Source: Halorubrum salipaludis (GTDB lineage: Archaea > Halobacteriota > Halobacteria > Halobacteriales > Haloferacaceae). Taken from it: 64,000 bases of DNA. A program made the position numbers and the translations under genes. The notes beneath the pieces are model-generated. The model was not told the origin of the DNA and ran no database searches. It saw only the letters and a list, made by a program, of their open reading frames with translations. The stretch is from contig NZ_NSKC01000002.1 in the NCBI RefSeq assembly GCF_002286985.1, forward strand, positions 310,001 through 374,000. The letters are read 5' to 3'. Positions 52,855 through 60,772 of this stretch are shown here, in pieces. The number at the start of each line of letters is the position of its first letter. Positions within the stretch are counted from its first letter, which is position 1.

Positions 52855-54344
52855 TGTCCCGGCTCCCGTCGGTCGAGGGGCTCGTCTCGGCGCGCGCGGC
52901 CTTCCTGGCCGCTGCCGTCGTGCTCGCGGTCGTCCTCGGCGGCGTCGTCGCGGCGGCCGGCGCGGGGGGCGCCGGGGGCGACGACGTCGGGACCGACGGC
53001 GAGCCGGTCGTCGACCCGCCGACGTACGACCCGGACCGACCGACCGAGTCGGGGACGGCGAGGGTCCTGCGCGACGGGAGCGAGATCGGGACCTACGACG
53101 ACCTGTCCGCCGCCGTCGACGCGGCGGGGCCGGGCGACGCGGTCGAACTGTCGGGCGTCTTCGAGGCCGATCGGGAGGTCGTCGTCGACGAGCCGGGGGT
53201 GACGATCCGCGCCGCGTCGACCCACGGCGCCCTGATCGACGGGGGCGGAGCGGGCACGGTGATCGACGTGCGCGCGCCGAACGCGACGGTCGAGGGCGTC
53301 TGGATCGACGACACCGGCGAGAACCTCGAATCGCGCGACTCCGCGGTGTACCTCACGGAGAACGCCTCGGGGACGACCCTCTCGGAGCTGTACCTCACCG
53401 ACGCCGCGTTCGGCGTCTGGGTCAACGGCGCCGATCGGGTGACGATCGCGGACTCGCGGATCGAGGGGACGAAGGCCCCGCGGTTCGCGAACCGCGGCAA
53501 CGGGATCAACCTTTGGGAGACGACCGGCACCGAGGTCCGCGACACTGAGATCACCGACGTGCGCGACGGGATCTACTACTCGTGGGCCTCGAACGTCGAG
53601 GCGACGGGGAACACGATGTGGGACCTGCGGTACGGGGTCCACTACATGTACTCCGACGACAACCGCCTCGCCGACAACGTCGCCTTCGAGAACGACGTGG
53701 GGTACGCGCTGATGGTCAGCGAGTCGATCGAGCTGGTCAACAACACCGCGGTCGCGAACCGGGGCGAGAGCGGGCACGGGATCCTGCTCAAGGAGATCGA
53801 TCACACCGTGGTCCGCGACAACGACCTCGTCGCCAACGACAACGGCGTCTACCTGTACAACGCGCAGGACAACGAGGTGCGCGGGAACCTCCTGTACGCG
53901 AACGGCGTGGGGGTCCACCACTCCGCGGGCACCGAGGGGACCGCGGTCGCCGGCAACGGGTTCGTGAACAACGACGAGCAGGTGTTGACGACGACCCGCG
54001 AGCTGGTGGCGTGGAACGGCACCGACCGCGGGAACTACTGGTCGGACGCCCGCGTCGCCGACACCGACGGCGACGGGGTGAGCGACGCGCGACACCGCCC
54101 CGCCGGCGCGGCCGAGCGGCTGGTCCAGGAGCACCCGGCCGCGGCCGTGTTCGCCGACAGCCCGGCGTTCGACGCGATCCGACTGGTCGAGAGCCGGTTC
54201 CCGGCGGTCGAGAGCGCCGGGGTCATCGACCACCGCCCGCTCGCGAGCCCCGCCCACGACGTCGAGCCGTATCGCCCGTACGCGGCGGCCGTCGACACGG
54301 CGGCCGAGTACGACGACGAGCCCGGAGACGAGCACCACCAGTAA
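52854..54344 (+). CDS. nosD: Copper-cluster assembly protein NosD
   Basis: An exported protein required with the NosFY transporter for assembly of the CuZ centre. The 496 residues begin with a signal or anchor helix (SARAAFLAAAVVLAVVLGGVVAA). A right-handed parallel beta-helix of CASH/PbH1 repeats follows (about 75-400): DSAVYLTENASGTTL, FGVWVNGADRVTI, NGINLWETTGTEV, HGILLKEIDHTVVRDN, NGVYLYNAQDNEVRGN. The C-terminal YWSD and PLASPAHDVEPYRP are also found in NosD. ATG 52854 shares a base with the upstream stop (TGATG). Confidence 0.93.
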   Translation: MSRLPSVEGLVSARAAFLAAAVVLAVVLGGVVAAAGAGGAGGDDVGTDGEPVVDPPTYDPDRPTESGTARVLRDGSEIGTYDDLSAAVDAAGPGDAVELSGVFEADREVVVDEPGVTIRAASTHGALIDGGGAGTVIDVRAPNATVEGVWIDDTGENLESRDSAVYLTENASGTTLSELYLTDAAFGVWVNGADRVTIADSRIEGTKAPRFANRGNGINLWETTGTEVRDTEITDVRDGIYYSWASNVEATGNTMWDLRYGVHYMYSDDNRLADNVAFENDVGYALMVSESIELVNNTAVANRGESGHGILLKEIDHTVVRDNDLVANDNGVYLYNAQDNEVRGNLLYANGVGVHHSAGTEGTAVAGNGFVNNDEQVLTTTRELVAWNGTDRGNYWSDARVADTDGDGVSDARHRPAGAAERLVQEHPAAAVFADSPAFDAIRLVESRFPAVESAGVIDHRPLASPAHDVEPYRPYAAAVDTAAEYDDEPGDEHHQ

Positions 54345-54346
54345 CC

Positions 54347-55084
54347 ATGCGCATCGACATCACCGACGTTCACAGACAGTACGGCGACGTGGCGGCGCTC
54401 GACGGGGTCGACCTCACGGTCGAGTCCGGCGACGCGTACGGCCTCGTGGGAACCAACGGCGCCGGCAAGTCCACCCTGTTCGGACTGATCGCGGGCCACG
54501 ACCGCCCCGACGAGGGAGAGATCAGGGTCGGCGACCGCGACGTGGGAGAGTTGGGGTGGCGCATCCGCGAGGCGATCGGTGTCCTCCCCGAGGACCCCGG
54601 CTTCCCCCCGGGCGAGACGGGCCGCGAGACGCTGCGGTTCCACGCCGACGTCCGGGGGATCGGTGCGGACTCCGAGGCCGCCGCCGAGCGGATCGCGGGC
54701 GCCGCGGCGACGGTCGGGCTCGCGGACGCGATCGACCGCCCCATCGACGGCTACTCGAAGGGGATGCGGCGCCGGCTGGGGCTCGCGGCCGCGCTGCTCG
54801 CGAACCCGTCCGTGCTCCTGCTCGACGAGCCGACCGCCGGGCTCGACCCCAACGGGGTCGCCGCGCTCCGGGACGTGCTCACCCGTGTCCGCGAGGAGAC
54901 CGGCGTGACGATCCTGATGGCGACCCACGCGCTCCGGGAGGCCGAGCGCGTCTGCGACCGCGTCGGCGTCCTCGACGACGGCCGCTTGGTCGCCGAGGGG
55001 ACGCCCGACGAGCTGGGCGGAGAGCACGAGGACGGGCTCGAAGGCGCGTTCGTCTCGCTCACCGGAGGTGGTCGCGATGCCTAA
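54347..55084 (+). CDS. nosF: Nos ABC transporter ATPase
   Basis: A 245-residue ABC ATPase that energises NosY for NosZ maturation. It has Walker A GTNGAGKST (35-43), the signature YSKGMRRRLGLA, Walker B VLLLDEPTAGLDP, and switch His in LMATHALRE. ATG 54347 follows the nosD stop by two bases. Its stop lies within the start of nosY (8-base overlap), so nosD, nosF and nosY are coupled. Confidence 0.93.
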   Translation: MRIDITDVHRQYGDVAALDGVDLTVESGDAYGLVGTNGAGKSTLFGLIAGHDRPDEGEIRVGDRDVGELGWRIREAIGVLPEDPGFPPGETGRETLRFHADVRGIGADSEAAAERIAGAAATVGLADAIDRPIDGYSKGMRRRLGLAAALLANPSVLLLDEPTAGLDPNGVAALRDVLTRVREETGVTILMATHALREAERVCDRVGVLDDGRLVAEGTPDELGGEHEDGLEGAFVSLTGGGRDA

Positions 55085-56087
55085 CGGCGGAACCGATCCG
55101 GCCGACCGTGCGGGCGAGGCGCCCGACCCGATCGAGCCGGCCCCGGACGGCGGAGTCGCCCTCGACGGGGCGGCCGCGGCGTCCGGAGCGAGCGGGACGA
55201 GCGAGACGGGAGCCTCCGCCGAGGTCACTTCAGACGCCGACGAGACCGCCCACGCGACCGACGCCGACGCGGTCTCGATCGCGCTCCCGCGGCCCGGGAT
55301 CGTCGCGCGGATCGCGCGGCGCGAGACCCGACTCACGACCCGGCGCGGGTGGACGGTCGGCCTGACCGTCGTCTTCGCGGCGTTCGGGCTCCTGCTGGCG
55401 ACGTTCAGCGGCTCCGGGGTCGCGCCGACCGGCTACGAGCCGGTGGTCGCGAGCTACGTCGAGCTGGCGACGTTCCTCGTCCCGCTGGCCGCGCTGGCGT
55501 TCGGCCACGGCGCGGTCGTCGGGGCGGCCGAGCGGGGACGCCTCGGGGTCGTGCTGACGCTCCCCGTCTCGCGCGCCGAGACCGCGATCGGGGTGTACGT
55601 CGGCCGCGCGGCCGTCCTCGGCGCCGCGGTCGTGCTCGGCTTCGGCGTCCCCGGCCTGCTGCTGCTCCGCGAGTTCGGGCTCGCCGGCTGGCCGACGTTC
55701 GCGTGGTTCCTGTTCGCGACCCTCGCCCTCGCCGTCGCGCTGCTCGGGATCGGGGTGGCGATCTCCGCGGTCGCGCCCACGTCGACGATGGCGCTCGCGG
55801 GCGCGCTCCTCGTGTGGGCGTGGGTCGCCTTGGTCCACGACCTGCTCGCGATGGGCGTGCTCGCCGCGCTCGACGGCGCGGGCGGGTTCGTCGCCGCCGC
55901 GGTCGCGGCCAACCCGGTCTCGACCTACCGGCTGCTCGCGCTCGCGCCGACCGAGGCCGGCGGCGCCGGGATCGCGGCCGCGCTCGACGGCGGGCTCTCC
56001 GTCGGCGTCCTGCTCGGCGTCCTGCTCGGCTGGGTCGCGCTCGGCGTCGTCGTCGCCGCCGTCGCGATGCGCGCGAAGCGGGTTTAA
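55077..56087 (+). CDS. nosY: Nos ABC transporter permease
   Basis: A 336-residue six-helix membrane protein of the ABC-2 type with a cytoplasmic acidic N-terminal tail of about 70 residues. Typical features are the RRETRLTTRRGWTVGLTVVFAAFGLLLAT entry, LVPLAALAFGHGAVVGAAERGRLGVVLTLPVSR, and a last helix LLGWVALGVVVAAVA. With NosF and NosD it supports CuZ assembly, possibly moving sulfur. ATG 55077 is preferred because GGAGGTG lies about six bases upstream. The long tail is unusual. nosL and nosR are absent from the window. Confidence 0.92.
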   Translation: MPNGGTDPADRAGEAPDPIEPAPDGGVALDGAAAASGASGTSETGASAEVTSDADETAHATDADAVSIALPRPGIVARIARRETRLTTRRGWTVGLTVVFAAFGLLLATFSGSGVAPTGYEPVVASYVELATFLVPLAALAFGHGAVVGAAERGRLGVVLTLPVSRAETAIGVYVGRAAVLGAAVVLGFGVPGLLLLREFGLAGWPTFAWFLFATLALAVALLGIGVAISAVAPTSTMALAGALLVWAWVALVHDLLAMGVLAALDGAGGFVAAAVAANPVSTYRLLALAPTEAGGAGIAAALDGGLSVGVLLGVLLGWVALGVVVAAVAMRAKRV

Positions 56088-56193
56088 GAAGGGCCGATCG
56101 CGGAGGGCGGGGTCCGCCTTTTCAGTCGTGCCTGTCGTCCGGTGTCGCTGAGTCGCCTGTGCTGAAGACATGTGTCCGATCATCCGGGCGCAG

Positions 56194-56373
56194 TCACGCT
56201 TTCCGAGCGTCACGTACCACGTAGAGACCGATCGTCACCGATAGTGCGAGCAGAAGCGATCCCCGTACCACGTCCATGGTCCAGAAGTTCACGACGGCCA
56301 ACAGCAGAACGAATCCGGCCAAGAAGCCGAACAGAGAGCGATGTGTGCCCGTCGCTTGGGGATCGCGTTGCAT
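56194..56373 (-). CDS. Small two-helix membrane protein
   Basis: A 59-residue protein: MQRDPQATGTHRSLFGFLAG, then FVLLLAVVNFWTMDVV and GSLLLALSVTIGLYVVRDAR, giving two membrane helices with a basic C-terminus. Codon use is less GC-rich than in nosY. It has no motif I recognise. It is oriented against nosY and lies between that gene and the heme-copper-like gene. Confidence 0.6.
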   Translation of the reverse strand: MQRDPQATGTHRSLFGFLAGFVLLLAVVNFWTMDVVRGSLLLALSVTIGLYVVRDARKA

Positions 56374-56524
56374 TACGTAGCACGGGACAGGCGGGGTAAT
56401 GAATCACTAGGTCGATCGCCCACGCTGTCGACGAACAGTTGAACGGTTCGGCGTGCCTGCGCTCGGCGCTTGTTATTTATGTGTTATCGGTTGCTGTCAT
56501 CAGCGGTTCCGATCACCCCACTCC

Positions 56525-57955
56525 TCACCGTCCCGAGGCGTCTGACCCCTCCGAGGGATCCGCCGTCGCTCCCGACGCTGACTCCCGCCCTGACTCCGGC
56601 CCGGATCGCCGGACCATCTCGACCCCGCCGTGCCGGATCACGGTGCCGACCATGTTGCCGGCGAACAGCAGCGCGCCGCCGACGACGAGCGCGCCGCCGA
56701 CCGTGTGGACGAGGCCGCTGGTACCGGCGGCGAGGGGCCAGTCGGTTCCGAGCGCCGCGACCGCGGGCGAGAGCGCGGCGGCGAGCACCAGAGCGGTCCC
56801 CCCGAGGGTCGCGGCGAAGTCGACCGTCGCGACCCGGGCGTCGTAGAGGTCGTCGATCGCGGGCACGCGCTCCAGTCCGACCCGGTCGGCGTACCGGTCG
56901 AGCCAGACGATGAAGGGGACGACGTGGTAGAGGCTCCCGACCACGACGAAGCCGATCAGCGCGCCGAGCAGGACGGGGCCGACCGCGGGGTGCCCGAACC
57001 GAACGTCCGGGCCGAGAGGGGCCCGGATCCACGTCGCGAGCGCGGTCGCGCTCCACGCGAGGGCCGCGACGGCGACGACCGCGTACCGCGAGAGCATCGG
57101 GGTGGCCGCCCCGGTCGCGTCACGGACCCGGCGGAGGAGAATCGCGCCCGCGACCGCCGCGCCGCCGGCGACGAGGACGCCGCCGACCGCGGCGACGGGC
57201 GAGGCCTCGACCAGCCGGCCGGCCCCGAGCGCGAGGACGCCGACCGGGTACGCCGCGGTCTCGACCCGCGTCGCGCGCGTCTCGACCGCGAGCTCGTCCG
57301 TCTGCGTGAACATGGGCCCGAGCTGGTAGAGGGCGCCGATCACGGTCGTCACCACGGCGCCGAGGACCGCCAGCGTGACGTGGGCGTCGACGACCGCGGG
57401 CCGCGAGAGCCCGGACCCGGCGAGCACGCCCCACCGGTAGTCCGCGGCGAGGGTCCCGCCGAGGACGGCGGCGAGCGCGAGGAAGCCGACCGCTAGCGCG
57501 AAGTGCGCCTCGGTGGTGTCGAACGGACGCGCGCGCCACAAGGTTCGGGAGATGTTGTACGCGAACGCGCCGATCCCGAGGACCATGACGCCCGCCATGA
57601 GGGCGGCGTCCGCCGGCCGCCCGAGCCAGAGCCCGGCGGCGAGCCCGGTCACCCCGACCGCGACGGCGACGAGCTGGAGCGTCGCCAGCCGCTCGGAGTG
57701 GATCTCGACGCCCGACCAGACCGGGACGAACTGCGTCATCGCGCCGAGGATCGTGAGACACACCCAGCCGACGAGCAGCAGGTGCGCGACAGCGATCCCG
57801 TCGAGGCCGGGGGCCGTTCCCGCCAGCCCCGCGGCGCGGAGCAGCGCGAGCCCTCCGCCCGCGACGAGGAACGCCAGCGCGACGAGGAAGTGGCGAAGCG
57901 GGATCGTGGTCGGCGGGCGCGTCGAGGTCGTGAGGTCGCCGGGAACGCCTCGCAT
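56525..57955 (-). CDS. Heme-copper-oxidase subunit I-like membrane protein
   Basis: A 476-residue protein with about 12 hydrophobic helices, similar in outline to cbb3-type oxidase subunit I or NnrS-like proteins. Possible heme ligands are His58 in IAVAHLLLVGWVCLTILG, His in VDAHVTLAVLGAV, and His in GSLYHVVPFIVWLDRYADRVG. The full set of copper-B histidines is not evident, so it may bind heme but not reduce oxygen. The promoter region is shared with the divergent DUF2249 gene and holds two CGAAC-N2-GTTCG palindromes, placing it in the denitrification regulon. A role in nitric oxide handling or heme delivery is possible. Confidence 0.75.
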   Translation of the reverse strand: MRGVPGDLTTSTRPPTTIPLRHFLVALAFLVAGGGLALLRAAGLAGTAPGLDGIAVAHLLLVGWVCLTILGAMTQFVPVWSGVEIHSERLATLQLVAVAVGVTGLAAGLWLGRPADAALMAGVMVLGIGAFAYNISRTLWRARPFDTTEAHFALAVGFLALAAVLGGTLAADYRWGVLAGSGLSRPAVVDAHVTLAVLGAVVTTVIGALYQLGPMFTQTDELAVETRATRVETAAYPVGVLALGAGRLVEASPVAAVGGVLVAGGAAVAGAILLRRVRDATGAATPMLSRYAVVAVAALAWSATALATWIRAPLGPDVRFGHPAVGPVLLGALIGFVVVGSLYHVVPFIVWLDRYADRVGLERVPAIDDLYDARVATVDFAATLGGTALVLAAALSPAVAALGTDWPLAAGTSGLVHTVGGALVVGGALLFAGNMVGTVIRHGGVEMVRRSGPESGRESASGATADPSEGSDASGR

Positions 57956-57992
57956 GTGAGCGGGTACGTCCCGCTCGGCCCTGTGGTTGTGT

Positions 57993-58006
57993 CCGAACGT
58001 GTTCGG
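57993..58006. promoter_or_regulatory. CCGAAC-GT-GTTCGG palindrome, proximal to the heme-copper-like gene
   Basis: A perfect 14-bp palindrome with a 2-base centre, 38 bp upstream of ATG 57955 on the minus strand. Together with 58049-58062 it makes a pair of almost identical sites in one divergent promoter region. Confidence 0.65.
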
Positions 58007-58048
58007 GGATTGTTGTTCCCCGTCGGGGACGACGGACGACCACTACCC

Positions 58049-58062
58049 CCGAACACGTTCGG
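58049..58062. promoter_or_regulatory. CCGAAC-AC-GTTCGG palindrome, proximal to the DUF2249 gene
   Basis: A perfect 14-bp palindrome, 38 bp upstream of ATG 58100 on the plus strand. Its distance to its gene equals that of the partner site (57993-58006) to the opposite gene, giving a mirror-symmetric layout. Confidence 0.65.
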
Positions 58063-58099
58063 AACAAACTACGCGGGGGTGAGGGCCCGATCGGTACGT

Positions 58100-58411
58100 A
58101 TGGAACTGAAAACGACCGCGCTCGAACGGACCGACGCGCCCGCCGACCGACCCGTCGAGACGCTCGACGTCCGGGAGCTCGGGCCGCCGGAGCCGCTCCG
58201 GCGGACGCTCGAGCTGCTTGCCGACCTCCCGGACGAGACCGTCCTCGTCCAGCGCAACGACCGCGCGCCGCAGTTCCTCTATCCCAAGCTCGACGACCGC
58301 GGCTACGCCCACGAGACCGTCGAGGCCGACGACGCGGTCGTCACGGCGATCTGGGCGGGGGAGGGGGACGGGGTCGGCGGCACAGGAGGGACCGAGGGGG
58401 GCGACCGATGA
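58100..58411 (+). CDS. DUF2249 domain protein, copy 1
   Basis: A 103-residue protein with the SirA-like DUF2249 fold: ETLDVRELGPPEPLRRTLELLADLPDETVLVQRNDRAPQFLYPKLDDRGYAHETVE. A Gly-rich tail follows. DUF2249 proteins recur near nitric oxide reductase and other denitrification genes and in cupin or hemerythrin fusions, but their activity is unknown. No conserved Cys is present. Its stop overlaps the ATG of the next gene by four bases (ATGA), so the pair is coupled. A regulon palindrome lies 38 bp upstream. Confidence 0.87.
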   Translation: MELKTTALERTDAPADRPVETLDVRELGPPEPLRRTLELLADLPDETVLVQRNDRAPQFLYPKLDDRGYAHETVEADDAVVTAIWAGEGDGVGGTGGTEGGDR

Positions 58412-58947
58412 GCTTCCTCGGCGGCTCCGAGCCCCAGTACGATCCGGCCGACGCGTTCGTCCCCGAACACGTCCCTGAGCCCGGCGCCTTCCTCGCGGAC
58501 CACGACGTGCTCGCCGGGCGCGAGCACGTCGCGCTCCACCGGACGGTCGCGGACGCCTTCGAGGAGTACGGGGTGTACGACGCCACGTTCGGCTACAACC
58601 TCGCCCGGCTCAACCGGGACCCGCGGCACACCGACGCCGGCTTCCGGTACGCCGAGGAGGCCGACGATCCGACGACGCTCCGGGCCGAGTTCACGCCGAC
58701 GACCGCCTTCTGCCCGCAGGCCGAGCCGCTCGCGGTCGGGGCGTTCCGCGCGCTCGACGCGGTCGACACCCACGGGTACGACCTGGTCCGCGTCCGCGTC
58801 GACGCCACGCTCGACGGGAGCGACGACGTCAACGAGCGGCTCGCGAAGCTGGAGTCCGGCGAACTCGACCCGAACCCGGCGTCGTCGGTCGGCCCCAAAC
58901 TCACCGAGCGCGGCGGCTCGGGCTCCGGTTCGTCACCGCCCTTCTGA
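58408..58947 (+). CDS. Uncharacterised protein coupled to DUF2249, possibly MIP18-like
   Basis: A 179-residue soluble protein. Residues 35-80 include EHVALHRTVADAFEEYGVYDATFGYNLARLNRDP. Residues 90-135 read LRAEFTPTTAFCPQAEPLAVGAFRAL, then YDLVRVRVDATL. The second block, with a single Cys102 in a TxxFCPxAE context and a helix-strand pattern, resembles MIP18/DUF59 proteins that assist iron-sulfur assembly, though the similarity is weak. The tail is Gly/Ser-rich. Cotranscribed with the DUF2249 gene in the denitrification regulon. Confidence 0.65.
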   Translation: MSFLGGSEPQYDPADAFVPEHVPEPGAFLADHDVLAGREHVALHRTVADAFEEYGVYDATFGYNLARLNRDPRHTDAGFRYAEEADDPTTLRAEFTPTTAFCPQAEPLAVGAFRALDAVDTHGYDLVRVRVDATLDGSDDVNERLAKLESGELDPNPASSVGPKLTERGGSGSGSSPPF

Positions 58948-58994
58948 CGCGCCCGCCGTCCGCGTCGCTCCAGCCGAGTTCCCGCCCACCCGGG

Positions 58995-59006
58995 CGAACA
59001 TGTTCC
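58995..59006. promoter_or_regulatory. CGAAC-AT-GTTC palindrome upstream of the second DUF2249 gene
   Basis: GAACATGTTC (58996-59005) is a perfect 10-bp palindrome. The left side extends to CGAAC, while the right has C instead of G, so it is a slightly weaker version of the sites at 57993 and 58049. It lies about 40 bp before ATG 59046. Confidence 0.5.
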
Positions 59007-59045
59007 CGCTAACGACCATGCGCGGTCCGATCGTACGGTCGGCCG

Positions 59046-59267
59046 ATGACGGAGACAGACACCGTCCTCGACGTGCGCGACCGAGACGACCCGCCGTTCC
59101 CGGTCATCAGCGACGCGCTCGACGACCTCGGTCCGAACGAGACCCTACTCCTCGTCAACAGCTTCGAGCCGGAGCCCCTCTACGACGTGCTGGCCGACCG
59201 CGGGTTCGACCACGAGACCGAGCGGGTCGACGACGACGAGTGGCGCGTCACGATCGAACGGGAGTAG
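59046..59267 (+). CDS. DUF2249 domain protein, copy 2
   Basis: A 73-residue protein covering just the DUF2249 domain: TVLDVRDRDDPPFPVISDALDDLGPNETLLLVNSFEPEPLYDVLADRGFDHETERVDDDEWRVTIER. It is a divergent paralogue of the protein at 58100. A regulon-type palindrome sits about 40 bp upstream. Function unknown; context points to nitrogen oxide metabolism. Confidence 0.85.
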   Translation: MTETDTVLDVRDRDDPPFPVISDALDDLGPNETLLLVNSFEPEPLYDVLADRGFDHETERVDDDEWRVTIERE

Positions 59268-59328
59268 CGACGAGGAAACGCGAGCGACCGCCGGCTCGGA
59301 GCCGGTCGATGTGACCGTGCGCCGTCCC

Positions 59329-59358
59329 CTTTTATACTCCGGGCCGAACAGTTCGGCC
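59329..59358 (+). promoter_or_regulatory. TATA box and GGCCGAACAGTTCGGCC palindrome of the second halocyanin gene
   Basis: CTTTTATACT (59329-59338) is followed by a 17-bp perfect palindrome with central A (59342-59358). The core CGAACAGTTCG is identical to that at 49481-49491 before the nos operon and has nearly the same distance to the TATA box. Confidence 0.65.
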
Positions 59359-59423
59359 GGTTCCCCTACGATCCGGGAATCCTCGCCGAATGTATTCCCC
59401 CTACACTCCTACGTCGAACTGCA

Positions 59424-59954
59424 ATGACCCGACGCACACTCGACCGGCGTACGTTCGTTCAGACGACTGCTGCGGTCGGCGCCACGGTCGCGCTGGCCGG
59501 CTGTGGCGGCGGAAGCGGCGGCGACGGTGGCGACGGCTCCGACGGATCGGACGGTTCCGACGGTTCGGACTCTGACGGTTCGGACGGCGGCAGCGGCGGC
59601 GAGACCCTCTCCGAGGAGCCGAACTACGACGGGTTCCTCGACGACGTGAGCAACTACGACGGCACCGTCGACATGCGGGACGCGGACGAGGTGACCGTCG
59701 AGGTCGGCGCCAACGACGGGCTCACCTTCGGGCCGGCCGCGGTGGCGGTCTCGTCCGGCACGACCGTCGTCTGGGAGTGGACCGGCCAGGGCGGCGACCA
59801 CAACGTCGCGGCCTCCGACGGCGCGTTCGAGAGCGATACCGTCGGCGAGGAGGGCCACACCTTCGAGCACACCTTCGAGGAGGCCGGCACGTACACCTAC
59901 GTCTGCACGCCCCACGAAGCGGTCGGCATGAAGGGCGCCGTCTACGTGGAGTAA
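59424..59954 (+). CDS. Halocyanin (blue copper lipoprotein) of the denitrification locus
   Basis: A 176-residue exported electron carrier. It has a Tat-type signal RRTFVQTTAAVGATVALAGC with a lipobox Cys, a long Gly/Ser/Asp linker (about 29-60), then a plastocyanin-like domain. Copper ligands are His in GGDHNVAA, Cys and His in YVCTPHEA, Met in VGMKGA. It probably donates electrons to NosZ or a copper nitrite reductase; the shared promoter palindrome with the nos operon supports a NosZ link. It is longer than the halocyanin at 43114 owing to the linker. Confidence 0.92.
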   Translation: MTRRTLDRRTFVQTTAAVGATVALAGCGGGSGGDGGDGSDGSDGSDGSDSDGSDGGSGGETLSEEPNYDGFLDDVSNYDGTVDMRDADEVTVEVGANDGLTFGPAAVAVSSGTTVVWEWTGQGGDHNVAASDGAFESDTVGEEGHTFEHTFEEAGTYTYVCTPHEAVGMKGAVYVE

Positions 59955-60037
59955 CGCCTCGCACAGCAGCGCCGATCGGATCGAATCCGACTGACCGAAC
60001 GCCGCCGACGACCCCCGACCCCACCCACTGATCACCC

Positions 60038-60772
60038 ATGCCACAGGCACGCTTGCTTGTCGACCTGCCCGACGGACCGTGGATAGCCGACGTGTCGCGC
60101 GATTTCCCGGACGCCGGGTTCCGCGTACTCACCGCGGTGCCGGACGATAGCGCCGGCTTCGCGCTCATCAGACTGACGGCCCGCGACGTCGACGACGTGC
60201 TCGCGGCGATGCGCGACCACGACGTGCTCTCGAAGGTGTCGGTGATGGCGCGGGGCGACGGGGTCGCGACCGTCCGGATCGAGACGACCGCGCCGCTACT
60301 TCTGGTCGCCGCGAAGCGCTCGGGGCTCCCGATCGAGATGCCGCTCGACATCGAGAACGGGGTGGCCGAGGTCGAGGTCACGGGCGAACACGAGCGCGTC
60401 GCGGCGCTCGGCAAGCGGTTCGACGAGATGGGACTGGAGTACGAGGTCGAGCGCGTCCGCCAGCGCGTCGACCCGGTCCGGCTGCTGACGGACCGCCAGC
60501 AGGAGCTCCTGCTCGCGGCCGTGGAGCTGGGGTACTACGACGTGCCGCGCCAGTCCACGCTGACCGAGGTCGCCGACCACGTCGGAATCGCGAAGTCGAC
60601 GTGCAGCGAGACGCTCCAGCGGGTCGAGCGGACAGTGGTGCGGGAGTTCGTCGACGACCTCCCGACCCGACCGCTCGGCGACGACGCGGACGCGGCCGGC
60701 GCGGCCAACGAAGGCGCCGACGCCGAGGCCGACGCGGAACCGGCTCCGAGCCGTCCGACGTACCACTCATGA
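60038..60772 (+). CDS. Bat-type HTH transcriptional regulator (DmsR-like)
   Basis: A 244-residue regulator with an N-terminal ligand or redox-sensing region of alpha/beta character (MPQARLLVDLPDGPWIADVS through about 140). A Bat-type HTH_10 follows near 155-205: LLTDRQQELLLAAVELGYYDVPRQSTLTEVADHVGIAKSTCSETLQRVE. It lacks the N-terminal Cys cluster of the regulator at 48657. The C-terminal 40 residues are an acidic tail. It is the second Bat-type regulator in the nos region. Its stop overlaps the start of the CGCGG peptide gene (ATGA), tying the two functionally. Confidence 0.87.
   Translation: MPQARLLVDLPDGPWIADVSRDFPDAGFRVLTAVPDDSAGFALIRLTARDVDDVLAAMRDHDVLSKVSVMARGDGVATVRIETTAPLLLVAAKRSGLPIEMPLDIENGVAEVEVTGEHERVAALGKRFDEMGLEYEVERVRQRVDPVRLLTDRQQELLLAAVELGYYDVPRQSTLTEVADHVGIAKSTCSETLQRVERTVVREFVDDLPTRPLGDDADAAGAANEGADAEADAEPAPSRPTYHS

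Noticed and set aside
59529..59600. GAC/GGT/TCC tandem repeats resembling a CRISPR or satellite
   Set aside because: They encode the Gly/Ser/Asp linker of the halocyanin in frame; no spacers or palindromic repeats are present.
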